Shown in pieces: positions 1-8,119 of a stretch of DNA of 34,205 nt; within the stretch, counting starts at the first letter, position 1, and each line of letters opens with the position of its first letter. Source of the stretch: Bacteroidota bacterium (GTDB taxonomy: Bacteria > Bacteroidota > Bacteroidia > Chitinophagales > Chitinophagaceae). The DNA lies in the NCBI GenBank assembly GCA_018267615.1, contig JAFDYD010000005.1:24843-59047 (forward strand). Direction: 5' to 3'. Under the pieces are notes generated by a model. That model was not told where the DNA came from and did no database searches. It saw only the letters and a list, made by a program, of their open reading frames with translations. Both the position numbers and the translations under genes were made by a program.

Positions 1-25
1 GCAAAAACGCAAAGAATGAGCAAAG
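1..25. repeat. Partial CGCAAAG-type repeat at the window edge
   Basis: The first bases read GCAAAAACGCAAAG and then GCAAAG, resembling the right arm of the palindromes at 31903-31968 and 32739-32798. It lies just beyond the stop of the last permease gene. The other arm, if present, is outside the window. Confidence 0.4.
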
Positions 26-32
26 CAATTAT

Positions 33-2459
33 TTACTCGGATCTCAAACTCTTCGCGGGGTTGGTTAGTGCAGCTTTGATGGATTGATATGAAACTGTAA
101 TCAACGCAATTGCAACAATTAATAAAAATGGCAAAAAGAAAAACCAATACCCGATCTCGATGTGAAATGCATAATCTTTTAACCAGTTTTGCAAAAGAAA
201 ATAGGCAACCGGAATTGCGATCAGGCAGGCAACTAAAATAAGTTTTACATAATCTTTGGTGATGAGTGTTGTGATCTGCAGTGCAGATGCGCCCAACACT
301 TTGCGAATACTTATTTCCTTCGTTCTTTTTGCAACTGTGTAAAGAGAAAGACCAAACAGGCCGAGACTTGCCACGATAATTGCAAGGACAGTGAAGAGGC
401 CCAATATGGTTGCGAATAAATTATCGTCTTTGTATTGTTCATTGAAATGATCACTTAGGAAGAAAAATCGTAAAGGACTTTGCGGGAAAGCAGCATGCCA
501 TATTGTTTTTGCACGATCGACAGTTTGTGAAATGTTTGGCGTGTTCAACTTCAATGCAAAATTGCCCATATAAATATGTTGTTCCCGATAATAAACAATC
601 GGATCAAAATTGTTTTGAAGTGATTGCTGGTGATAATCATTCATCACACCGATGATCTTGCAATGATGACCCGCGCCTTCTACCAATTGATTAATGGCGT
701 CTGCAGGTTTTTTGAAGCCAAATACTTTTGCAGCCGTTTCATTCAGGATAATATTAATAACCGCTCCGGTATCATGTTCATTCACGGGTTTATCTTCGCC
801 AAAATTTCTTCCGGCGACAACCGTCAATCCATAATTAGGAATAAAATTTTCGTCAATACCGAATGTTCTACAACGTTTATCATCATACGAATTGATCAAC
901 CTGAAACCAGACGAACCGCCAACTTCATTACCGGGAATTTCGGTTGATGCAGTTACGGTTTGCACACCGGGAATTTTTTTCATGTCGTTTATAACCGACT
1001 CCACGGCAGCCAGGTTGCTGCTGTCCATTTTCAATGGTTGCTTCAACACAAACGTCTGTTTAATATTGATACCAAGATCCCTGTTACTCATAAATTGTAG
1101 TTGGCGATAAAAACCAATCGCGCCGCCAATCAAGATAACGGCCGCTGTGAATTGTAATACCACCAATGATTTTCGAAGGAAATTTTTGTTTGTCGCCATT
1201 CCGGAAAATCCTTTTCCGGATTTAAGTGTTTGTATCGGTTGAAAAGACGACAATACAAATGCCGGGTAAAAACCTGCCAACAAAGTGCTCAACAGGAAAA
1301 TCCCGATTGTAAGCGCCCAGAATTTCCAACCTGTAGCCTGCATATCCAATACATTCTGATCGATCAGCGTTGCAAATTGCGGAAGCGTCACTTTGAAAAG
1401 AGCATAACCGATTAAAATCGCGAAAATATTTACGAGCATGCTTTCAGCAAGAAACTGTCTGACCAGTTGAAATTTTGTAGCCCCCACAACTTTACGCAAT
1501 CCAACTTCTTTGGATCGTTCCAGTGATCTTGCTGTAGAAAGGTTTATATAATTGATCAACGCAATAAATAAAATGAACAATGCCGCAATGCCGAGATATT
1601 TCAGGTAATATAAATTTCCATTTCCTGCCAATTCATAATCATAAGTAGAAAGCGTATGAATGTCTTTTAATTTTTCGAGATCGAATGAAAGGGTGAAGCC
1701 GGTTTTTTTCATGTCATCACCCCTATAGCGTTGTGCAAACGCAGGCATTTTCGCCTGCAGGCCTTTTATGTCTGCACCCGGCTTCAATAATATATAAGTA
1801 TAAAAATCGCTCCAGCCCCAGCTAGTATTGGCGTTACCGTTAGTTAGAGCGATGTATTTGTTAAAATTTAAAAGGATATGAAATTGAATATGCGAATTAG
1901 ACGGAATATCTTTTAGTACGGCCTTCACAACATAGTCTTCATTCCCATAGTGAAGTTTTTTTCCGATTCCCGATTCATTGCCGAAATATTTTTTTTCTGT
2001 CGAATGTGTGATTACTGCATCGTTCAACTCTGCGAAAGCGGTTTCCGAAGTACCTTTTTCAAAATTGAATGTGAAGATTTTAAATACGGCAGGGTCGACA
2101 AAATAAATCTGTCCGTCTTCAATGATTTTTTGATCACCCTGAGTTACTACTCCCCAAACTTTTCTGAATCGAACTGCCTGTTCAATTTCCGGATAGTCTT
2201 TTTTCAGTGCAGGTGCTACTGCAGGAAAGGTAAATGCAAAAGTCTGAGGCTTCCCGCCTTTCTCCGTTTCGACCATGGGTACCCGGTAGATCCTGTCTTT
2301 ATTGATATTATAGTCGTCATAACTATATTCGAAACGCAGATAGTTTATAATGAGCAGAAAAGTAGTGATGCCGAGGGATAGTCCAAAAATATTGATCGCC
2401 GAAAAAGTTTTATTCTTCAACAGGTTACGCCATGCGGTTTTAAAATAGTTTTTTATCAT
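33..2459 (-). CDS. FtsX/MacB-type ABC transporter permease (array copy 1, most downstream)
   Basis: This 808-residue protein is a full-length permease of the COG0577 type, and it is the last gene of the nine-gene array. Hydrophobic segments lie near residues 20-41, 286-308, 339-360, 379-403, 430-451, 682-704, 731-751 and 767-790. Two large extracytoplasmic regions fall between segments 1 and 2 and between segments 5 and 6. Each half has a cytoplasmic KE(V/I)xxRKVxGA motif (KEVGLRKVVGA near 318 and KEISIRKVLGA in the last quarter), as in other FtsX-fold permeases where this loop contacts the ATPase. The C-terminus NPAKSLRSE is typical of the group. There is no ATPase domain, so it needs a separate nucleotide-binding protein. 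The substrate cannot be read from sequence. It belongs to neither the A nor the B subtype. It starts 66 bp after the end of the upstream copy. Confidence 0.93.
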   Translation of the reverse strand: MIKNYFKTAWRNLLKNKTFSAINIFGLSLGITTFLLIINYLRFEYSYDDYNINKDRIYRVPMVETEKGGKPQTFAFTFPAVAPALKKDYPEIEQAVRFRKVWGVVTQGDQKIIEDGQIYFVDPAVFKIFTFNFEKGTSETAFAELNDAVITHSTEKKYFGNESGIGKKLHYGNEDYVVKAVLKDIPSNSHIQFHILLNFNKYIALTNGNANTSWGWSDFYTYILLKPGADIKGLQAKMPAFAQRYRGDDMKKTGFTLSFDLEKLKDIHTLSTYDYELAGNGNLYYLKYLGIAALFILFIALINYINLSTARSLERSKEVGLRKVVGATKFQLVRQFLAESMLVNIFAILIGYALFKVTLPQFATLIDQNVLDMQATGWKFWALTIGIFLLSTLLAGFYPAFVLSSFQPIQTLKSGKGFSGMATNKNFLRKSLVVLQFTAAVILIGGAIGFYRQLQFMSNRDLGINIKQTFVLKQPLKMDSSNLAAVESVINDMKKIPGVQTVTASTEIPGNEVGGSSGFRLINSYDDKRCRTFGIDENFIPNYGLTVVAGRNFGEDKPVNEHDTGAVINIILNETAAKVFGFKKPADAINQLVEGAGHHCKIIGVMNDYHQQSLQNNFDPIVYYREQHIYMGNFALKLNTPNISQTVDRAKTIWHAAFPQSPLRFFFLSDHFNEQYKDDNLFATILGLFTVLAIIVASLGLFGLSLYTVAKRTKEISIRKVLGASALQITTLITKDYVKLILVACLIAIPVAYFLLQNWLKDYAFHIEIGYWFFFLPFLLIVAIALITVSYQSIKAALTNPAKSLRSE

Positions 2460-2507
2460 GTGATTACGATTTTATTTTTCTACGGTTGATCTTGAAAAAA
2501 TTTTTAC

Positions 2508-2521
2508 ACCCCCGACGGGGT
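2508..2521. repeat. Short hairpin ACCCC-cgac-GGGGT before permease copy 1
   Basis: A 5-bp stem in the 66-bp gap between copies 2 and 1, 49-62 bases upstream of the copy 1 start. It looks like a reduced version of the CCGTCAG palindrome found before other copies. On the minus strand it is followed by AAAAATTTTTT, so weak termination or pausing is conceivable. Confidence 0.4.
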
Positions 2522-2525
2522 GGGT

Positions 2526-4958
2526 TCATTCAGCTCTTAAAGATTTCACTGGATTCGCAACCGCTGCTTTTATCGCCTGGAAGCTTATTGTTGTTAAAGC
2601 TATCATCACTACAAATATTCCTGCACCAAAAAATATCCATACACCTATCGGTGTTCTATATGCGAAATCTTGCAACCATGTATGCATCGCCCACCATGCA
2701 ATTGGTGATGCGATGATAATTGAAACCAGAACGAGCCTGATAAAATCTTTTGAAAGTAAAGAAGTCACTTGTGTAACTGACGCACCCAATACTTTCCGAA
2801 TGCCGACCTCCTTGCTGCGCTGTTCTGCCATGAATGCAGACAAAGCAAATAATCCAAGGCATGCTATGATTATCGCGAGGACCGCAAAACTGGTAAATAC
2901 CCATCCCATTCGCTGCACATCCTTATACATGCTGGCAAAACTTTCATCAAAAAAAGTATAGCGAATGGGTTGATTTGGTGAAAATTTTCTCCACACTGAA
3001 TTAATGGCCGGGATAACGCTTCCTACATCTGCGGTAGTCACTTTTACGGAAATAATATCAGGACTGATACCAAAAGTCATACACAATCCGCGGATATTGC
3101 CACGCATCGATTCGAAATTAAAATCTTCAACTACTCCGATCACGTGCATAGCGGGGTCTCCGTTCGTGATTCGTTTCCCAATCGGGTTGATTCCGAGATT
3201 GAGATTTTTTGCCATTGTCTGATTTACAATCACACCCAGTGTATCGGAACGAATTTCGCTGGAGAAATTCCTTCCTTCTACAATATGCATACCCATTGTG
3301 TTGATATAGTTTTCATCAACTATCCAATATTGTCCATTTGCCGGAGTTTCAGCATTTATTTTCCCTTCATTCCAGAAATTATTATCATTTTTTTTGAAGC
3401 CATCGACAGGAAGGTAATCGCTGACCGAAGCGTCTTTCACCTGTGATAATTTTTTCAATTCATCTCTGAAATTCTTTACTTCTTTCCCGAGTGTGTTTGT
3501 TCCCTGTATCAATACCACCTGGTCTTTATCAAATCCCACTTTTCGATTCAAAATAAATTGCATCTGCTGGTAAATGATGATAGTACTAATGATCAATATT
3601 ACCGAGGTGGTAAATTGAAAAACGACGAGAACGCTTCGGAGTCTTGCATTTTTACTTCCCTTGCTCAACTGTCCTTTTAATACATTGATCGGATTAAATG
3701 CAGAGAGATAAAAAGAAGGATAGGTACCGGCTAGAATGCCAACAACACTGGCAGACGAAATCAATAATGGCACAAACCACCAAGAACTCCACGGAATTGT
3801 GAGTGATTTCGCGGAAAGTGTATTAAAATATGGAAGCATCGCCCATGCAATCAGCAATCCAAGTATAAATGAAAATACGCTGAATATTGTTGACTCGATC
3901 AGGAACTGTTTTACAAGATCCAATCGATGAGATCCAACCACTTTTCGCAATCCCACTTCCTTTGCCCGATTTGCAGATTTAGCGGTTGAAAGATTGATAA
4001 AATTCACACAGGCGATCAATAAAATAAAACTTGCTACTCCGGCAAATAACCATACAAAACGAATATCGCCATATTGAAATGCATCTCGCATATCGCCCGA
4101 GCGCAGATGAATATCGCGCAATGGTTGCATATGATATTTGTATCCATCAACTATTCTTTTTCTTTCTTCAGGTTTATACCCGGCGAATGCTCCATAGATA
4201 TATTTCTTGTTGATCGATTCGAGTTTCGATTCAAACTGTTTAACATTTGTGCCCGGACGCAATTGTACATACGTAAAATAATTTGTCGCCAGCCAATTTT
4301 GTTGTTCGCCATTCCAAAGTTCGATGCCTTTCAACGTCAATAAAAAATCGAATCGAAGATGAGAATTGTTTGGAAAATTTTCTATGACTCCACTAATTTT
4401 AAATGCTCTTGTCTTATCATTATTGAGATAGAATATCTTTCCAATCGGATTTTCATTTGGAAAATACTTATCAGACTTTCTTTTCGATATTACAATGGAA
4501 TTTATTTCGTCCAGTGCATGTTCACGTTTTCCGTACACCATCGGAACCTGAAGCATGTCCAATATCTGTTGATCAGCATAAGTAAATCCGTCTTCGTAAA
4601 TACTTTCTCCATCCGGCGCTTTCATCACCAGATTATTTCCGGCACCGTAGAAAAGTGCTGATGGCATAAATCGCCCTGCCCGTTCCACCTCGGGAAATTC
4701 TGCTTTTAAGGTGTTAGCAAACGGCGCCTGGAAATGTGCACTCATCCCGACTTTACCATTATTGTCATATTCGTGTATAACGCGATAAATCCGATCACCG
4801 TCGGGCCACTGACTATCATAACTCAATTCATCGCGAATAAATAATGCAATTAACAAGCACGCGGCGATGCTCAATGCAAAGCCGCCAATTTTAATCACAG
4901 AATACATTTTCTGCTTCTGTAGACTTCGCAAAGCGATTTTTAAATAATTCCTGAACAT
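2526..4958 (-). CDS. FtsX/MacB-type ABC transporter permease (array copy 2, type B)
   Basis: This 810-residue permease starts MFRNYLKIALRSLQKQKMYS. A first membrane segment spans about residues 20-42, followed by an MacB-like extracytoplasmic domain to about 290. A central block of membrane segments and a second extracytoplasmic domain follow, with three C-terminal membrane segments ending NPVKSLRAE. The coupling-type motifs KEVGLRKVVGS and KEVGIRKVLGA are present. It closely resembles the core of the gene at 10597-13335: both share IKIGGFAL near the N-terminus, FALSAFMAEQR and SPIAWWAM near the C-terminus. It lacks that gene's FecR-like prefix. It probably works as a membrane subunit with an ATPase encoded elsewhere; substrate unknown. 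The gap upstream of its start is unusually long (382 bp) and full of repeats, so separate transcription is possible. Confidence 0.93.
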   Translation of the reverse strand: MFRNYLKIALRSLQKQKMYSVIKIGGFALSIAACLLIALFIRDELSYDSQWPDGDRIYRVIHEYDNNGKVGMSAHFQAPFANTLKAEFPEVERAGRFMPSALFYGAGNNLVMKAPDGESIYEDGFTYADQQILDMLQVPMVYGKREHALDEINSIVISKRKSDKYFPNENPIGKIFYLNNDKTRAFKISGVIENFPNNSHLRFDFLLTLKGIELWNGEQQNWLATNYFTYVQLRPGTNVKQFESKLESINKKYIYGAFAGYKPEERKRIVDGYKYHMQPLRDIHLRSGDMRDAFQYGDIRFVWLFAGVASFILLIACVNFINLSTAKSANRAKEVGLRKVVGSHRLDLVKQFLIESTIFSVFSFILGLLIAWAMLPYFNTLSAKSLTIPWSSWWFVPLLISSASVVGILAGTYPSFYLSAFNPINVLKGQLSKGSKNARLRSVLVVFQFTTSVILIISTIIIYQQMQFILNRKVGFDKDQVVLIQGTNTLGKEVKNFRDELKKLSQVKDASVSDYLPVDGFKKNDNNFWNEGKINAETPANGQYWIVDENYINTMGMHIVEGRNFSSEIRSDTLGVIVNQTMAKNLNLGINPIGKRITNGDPAMHVIGVVEDFNFESMRGNIRGLCMTFGISPDIISVKVTTADVGSVIPAINSVWRKFSPNQPIRYTFFDESFASMYKDVQRMGWVFTSFAVLAIIIACLGLFALSAFMAEQRSKEVGIRKVLGASVTQVTSLLSKDFIRLVLVSIIIASPIAWWAMHTWLQDFAYRTPIGVWIFFGAGIFVVMIALTTISFQAIKAAVANPVKSLRAE

Positions 4959-5012
4959 AAAATTTCTCTTATATTATTTTTATTCGGTACAACGCCGTAT
5001 GGGTAATTAATT

Positions 5013-5036
5013 TCAACCAATCAACCTGTCAACTTT
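5013..5036. repeat. TCAACNNN octamer array (three units)
   Basis: Three consecutive octamers, TCAACCAA, TCAACCTG and TCAACTTT, in the gap upstream of permease copy 2. A second set of three (TCAACCCA, TCAATTAA, TCAACTTT) follows at 5092-5115. The same pattern recurs at 10559-10598 and, inverted, at 34150-34205. Confidence 0.6.
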
Positions 5037-5050
5037 ATCCCGGCCCACCG

Positions 5051-5076
5051 CCGTCAGGGTCTTCGACCGCTGACGG
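5051..5076. repeat. CCGTCAG/CTGACGG palindrome upstream of permease copy 2
   Basis: CCGTCAG, GGTC, a TTC loop, GACC, one bulged G and CTGACGG form an 11-bp stem. It lies 93-118 bases upstream of the start at 4958. It is one of at least five good copies, each upstream of a different permease gene. Confidence 0.75.
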
Positions 5077-5142
5077 GGTTAGTGATTACTTTCAACCCAT
5101 CAATTAATCAACTTTCTTTTTCTCCGCCCTGAAGGGCGGAGC

Positions 5143-5300
5143 TAGTGGATCAAACATTTTGGTAGTGGGCTAGATTAAAATTTGTATGTGTAACTATGTG
5201 CCTACTGTGCCTATGTGGTGAAAAAAAATTACCATATAGGCACAGTAGGCACATAGTTGACGTGTCTAAAGATCAAATTATATTTCAAATTGATCCACTA
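5143..5300. repeat. TAGTGGATCAA-bounded palindromic element, copy 1
   Basis: Outer inverted repeats TAGTGGATCAA (5143-5153) and TTGATCCACTA (5290-5300) enclose a long hairpin. Its arms, 5192-5219 and 5231-5258, are about 28 bp with one mismatch and consist of CTATGTGCC-like units; the loop is A-rich. A 7-bp GC stem (TCCGCCC/GGGCGGA, 5123-5140) precedes it. With the arrays at 5013-5115 and 5303-5334 it fills the 382-bp gap 4959-5340, which holds no gene. Confidence 0.75.
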
Positions 5301-5302
5301 CC

Positions 5303-5334
5303 GACATTTTCACATTTTCATATTTCCACATTTT
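5303..5334. repeat. CACATTTN octamer array
   Basis: Four octamers (GACATTTT, CACATTTT, CATATTTC, CACATTTT) lie just before the stop codon of permease copy 3. A five-unit version is at the same place beside copy 4 (8073-8113), and a weak version is at 15930-15955. Confidence 0.6.
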
Positions 5335-5340
5335 CCTCAT

Positions 5341-7746
5341 TCATTCCGTTCTCAAACTCTTCACCGGGTTCATCATTGCTGCTTTGATCGATTGAAAACT
5401 AATTGTCAATATAGAAATCGATAATACTGCAAATCCTGTAGCAATAAAAATGATAACGTCCATATGTACACGATATGCAAAACCTTCGAGCCATTTATTC
5501 ATGATCAAAAATGAAAGCGGAAATGCAATCAGCATCGCCACAAGAATGAGTTTTATAAATTCTTTTGATAAAAGAAAAATCACATTTTTAACAGACGCAC
5601 CAATCACTTTCCTGATACCAATTTCTTTTTGTCTTTTTTGTGTTGTGAATGCTGCCAAGCCAAACAATCCAAGACCGGATATTAAAATCGCAAGTCCTGC
5701 TGCATACCTCGATAACACAGCAACTCTTTGCTCGGACGCATACAACTGATTATAATTCTCATCAAGAAATTTATATTCAAATGGAACGCCGGGGTTGTAT
5801 GCTTTGTAAATTTTGTTGAGATGTGTTAGCGTCTCTTTTTGATTGTTTGCCGATAACCTGACTATAATATTACCTTCACGATTAGAATATTGTATAAAAC
5901 AAGGTTTCAGTTTTTCATAGAAGGATTCAAAATGAAAGTTCTTTAATACTCCTACGATCTGCATATCTCTGCCCCAGAGCTTGATCGTTTTCCCTATTGG
6001 ATTTTTCATGTTCATTGCTGTTATCGCTGCCTCATTTAACATGATTGCCGAACTATCTGATCCGAATTTTGGCGAGAAGGAACGTCCAGCCGATAACTGC
6101 AAACCCATTGTTTCGACCCAGTCATAGTCAACCCACAATCCGCCAAATTCAATTTCCTGATCTTTCTTTTTTCCTTCCCATTCAACATTGGATGTGCCGC
6201 CGTGATCTCCAATCAAATCACCGGAAGCACTCGATGCATTTAATACTCCGGGAATTTTTTTGGCGTCTGCAAAAAAGGTTTTTACATCACCGGTCCATTT
6301 TCCTTCCTTTCGAAAAGAGATAACATTTTCTTTATCATATCCCAGGTTCTTTGTCTGGATCAATTTTATTTGCTTGTACACCACAAGTACTGAAACGATA
6401 AAAATAGCAGAGAGTGTGAATTGGAAAATGACCAACCCTTTCCTAATCCATAATTCAATAAGAGAAGGATTTAGTTTTCCTTTTAAAACTGTTATCGGTT
6501 TTGCTCCTGAGAGATATAATGCAGGATAACTTCCTGCTATTAAACCGGTGAACAAAGTGATTGCAAGTATGGATAAAATAAAAGCTACATTAAAATGTAG
6601 TGTGAGATGTTTGCCTGCTATCTGGTTGAATGTTGGAAGAAAAAAAGAGAGTAGCGCGATTGCGATGGCAAGCGAAAGAAAACTCATCAATACAGATTCT
6701 CCCAGGTAATGAAATATAAGCGAACTGCGAGTAGCTCCCATTACTTTTTTTATTCCAACTTCTTTCATTCTTTTTGCGGCTTTCGCAGTGGACAGGTTCA
6801 TGAAATTTATACAGGCAACAATAAGAATGAATAAGGCAATAATAGAAAACAATCGCACGTATGCGATCCTGCCACCAACAGGCACACCGTTTTCATAGCG
6901 GTTATATAAATATCTATCCGAATAACGCTGGATAAATAATGTTCCTATCCATTCCAAATTCTTTGAACCGTACAAAGCCTGCTGTTTCGCTCTTATAAAA
7001 TTTTTTATTTTATCGTTGAACTGCTTTTCATTTGTTCCTTCCTTCAGTATAACATAGGTGTTGGGATCACCATTGAACCAACTCAACATACCGGGGCGTT
7101 TATCGACAAACAAATCATAATTAAATAAAAGATCAAACTGATCTTCGGAATTGGGAGGAGGTTTTTTGAAAACACCAGACACGGTAAAAATTCCGCCAAA
7201 ATCTGTCCCTGAATCTTCGTGCTTCCACTCTACCACTTTTCCAATTACATTTTGTGTAGTATGAAATAATTTCATCGCCAGCTCTTCAGAAATAGCGATA
7301 GATGATTTATTTGGAACCGCATTTTGTTGATCTCCTGCAATAAATTCAAGCGGAAAAATTTTTAAATAGTCTTTGCTGATATATTGTTCGCTTGCGCGCA
7401 CTGAGTTTACGCCAACAGAAAGGATTCCCTTACTGGAGAACCACGAAGCGGGAACAGAAGTTGCTGCCGATTCTACTTCCGGCATTTCTGTAGCGAGCGC
7501 ATTTGCAAGTAGTCCCGCGACATGTTCTGTAGTTTGAATATTTCCGGCCTCGGTATTATTCGCCAGTACTTGAAAAAGCCGATTGTCTTTTTTACTAAAT
7601 TTTCCGATTGACAATTCGTCGCTCACCCATAGATAGATCAATAATGTGCAAGTCAAACCGATTGATAAACCAACAAGATTTAGCAAAGTGAACTGGCGAT
7701 CCCGGATCAGATTTCGATATGCGATTTTAAAATAGGCTTTGAACAT
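5341..7746 (-). CDS. FtsX/MacB-type ABC transporter permease (array copy 3, type A)
   Basis: This 801-residue permease was assigned the start MFKAYFKIAYRNLIRD at 7746. The frame stays open to 7773, but the nine extra residues match nothing in the paralogs. It has one N-terminal membrane segment (about 20-42), an MacB-type extracytoplasmic domain, a central membrane block beginning RIAYVRLFSIIALF, a second extracytoplasmic domain and three last membrane segments ending NPVKSLRTE. The cytoplasmic loops carry KEVGIKKVMGA and KEIGIRKVIGA. It is very like the next gene upstream (8120-10516), sharing RNLIRDRQFTLLN, the CINFMNLSTAKA region and QKRQKEIGIRKV. The downstream gap is also shared, so the pair looks like a relatively recent tandem duplication. 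No ATPase domain is present; substrate unknown. Confidence 0.93.
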   Translation of the reverse strand: MFKAYFKIAYRNLIRDRQFTLLNLVGLSIGLTCTLLIYLWVSDELSIGKFSKKDNRLFQVLANNTEAGNIQTTEHVAGLLANALATEMPEVESAATSVPASWFSSKGILSVGVNSVRASEQYISKDYLKIFPLEFIAGDQQNAVPNKSSIAISEELAMKLFHTTQNVIGKVVEWKHEDSGTDFGGIFTVSGVFKKPPPNSEDQFDLLFNYDLFVDKRPGMLSWFNGDPNTYVILKEGTNEKQFNDKIKNFIRAKQQALYGSKNLEWIGTLFIQRYSDRYLYNRYENGVPVGGRIAYVRLFSIIALFILIVACINFMNLSTAKAAKRMKEVGIKKVMGATRSSLIFHYLGESVLMSFLSLAIAIALLSFFLPTFNQIAGKHLTLHFNVAFILSILAITLFTGLIAGSYPALYLSGAKPITVLKGKLNPSLIELWIRKGLVIFQFTLSAIFIVSVLVVYKQIKLIQTKNLGYDKENVISFRKEGKWTGDVKTFFADAKKIPGVLNASSASGDLIGDHGGTSNVEWEGKKKDQEIEFGGLWVDYDWVETMGLQLSAGRSFSPKFGSDSSAIMLNEAAITAMNMKNPIGKTIKLWGRDMQIVGVLKNFHFESFYEKLKPCFIQYSNREGNIIVRLSANNQKETLTHLNKIYKAYNPGVPFEYKFLDENYNQLYASEQRVAVLSRYAAGLAILISGLGLFGLAAFTTQKRQKEIGIRKVIGASVKNVIFLLSKEFIKLILVAMLIAFPLSFLIMNKWLEGFAYRVHMDVIIFIATGFAVLSISILTISFQSIKAAMMNPVKSLRTE

Positions 7747-7828
7747 AAAATTTTTTTTTATTATTCGATGCACCCCTGTAGGGGTAATTAATTTTTAATC
7801 AACCTTTCAACCTTATTCAGACTTACCG

Positions 7829-7854
7829 CCGTCAGGGTCTTCAACCGCTGACGG
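7829..7854. repeat. CCGTCAG/CTGACGG palindrome upstream of permease copy 3
   Basis: The same structure as at 5051-5076, with one change in the inner stem (CAACC for CGACC). It lies 83-108 bases upstream of the start at 7746. A small ACCCC-tgta-GGGGT stem lies nearer the start, around 7771-7783. Confidence 0.7.
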
Positions 7855-7912
7855 GGTGAGTGATTACATTAAATTAATCAACTTTCTTTTTCTCCGCCCC
7901 GAAGAGCGGAGC

Positions 7913-8070
7913 TAGTGGATCAAACATTTTGGTAGTGAGTCAGATTAAAATTTCTATGTGTAACTATGCGCCTACTGTGCCTATGTGATGAAAAAAATTT
8001 CCCATATAGGCATAGTAGGCACATAGTTGAAGTGTCTAAAGATGAAATTATATTTCGAATTGATCCACTA
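7913..8070. repeat. TAGTGGATCAA-bounded palindromic element, copy 2
   Basis: A near-identical copy of the element at 5143-5300 and of exactly the same length. Outer repeats are at 7913-7923 and 8060-8070, and hairpin arms at 7962-7988 and 8002-8028. It occupies the 373-bp gap 7747-8119, which holds no gene. The whole gap aligns with 4959-5340. Confidence 0.75.
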
Positions 8071-8072
8071 CC

Positions 8073-8113
8073 AACATTTTTCACATTTTCACATTTCCAC
8101 ATTTCCACATTTT
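8073..8113. repeat. CACATTTN octamer array
   Basis: Five units (AACATTTT, then CACATTTT, CACATTTC, CACATTTC, CACATTTT) with one inserted T after the first, next to the stop codon of permease copy 4. One unit longer than its counterpart at 5303-5334. Confidence 0.6.
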
Positions 8114-8119
8114 CCCCAT

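Noticed and set aside
5123..5140. Terminator TCCGCCC/GGGCGGA after permease copy 3
   Set aside because: The stem is good, but the minus-strand sequence after it is AGAAAAAG, without Ts.
7747..7773. Nine-residue N-terminal extension of the permease ending at 5341
   Set aside because: Paralogs begin at the MFKAYF-type methionine, and the extra residues are encoded by gap sequence shared with non-coding flanks.
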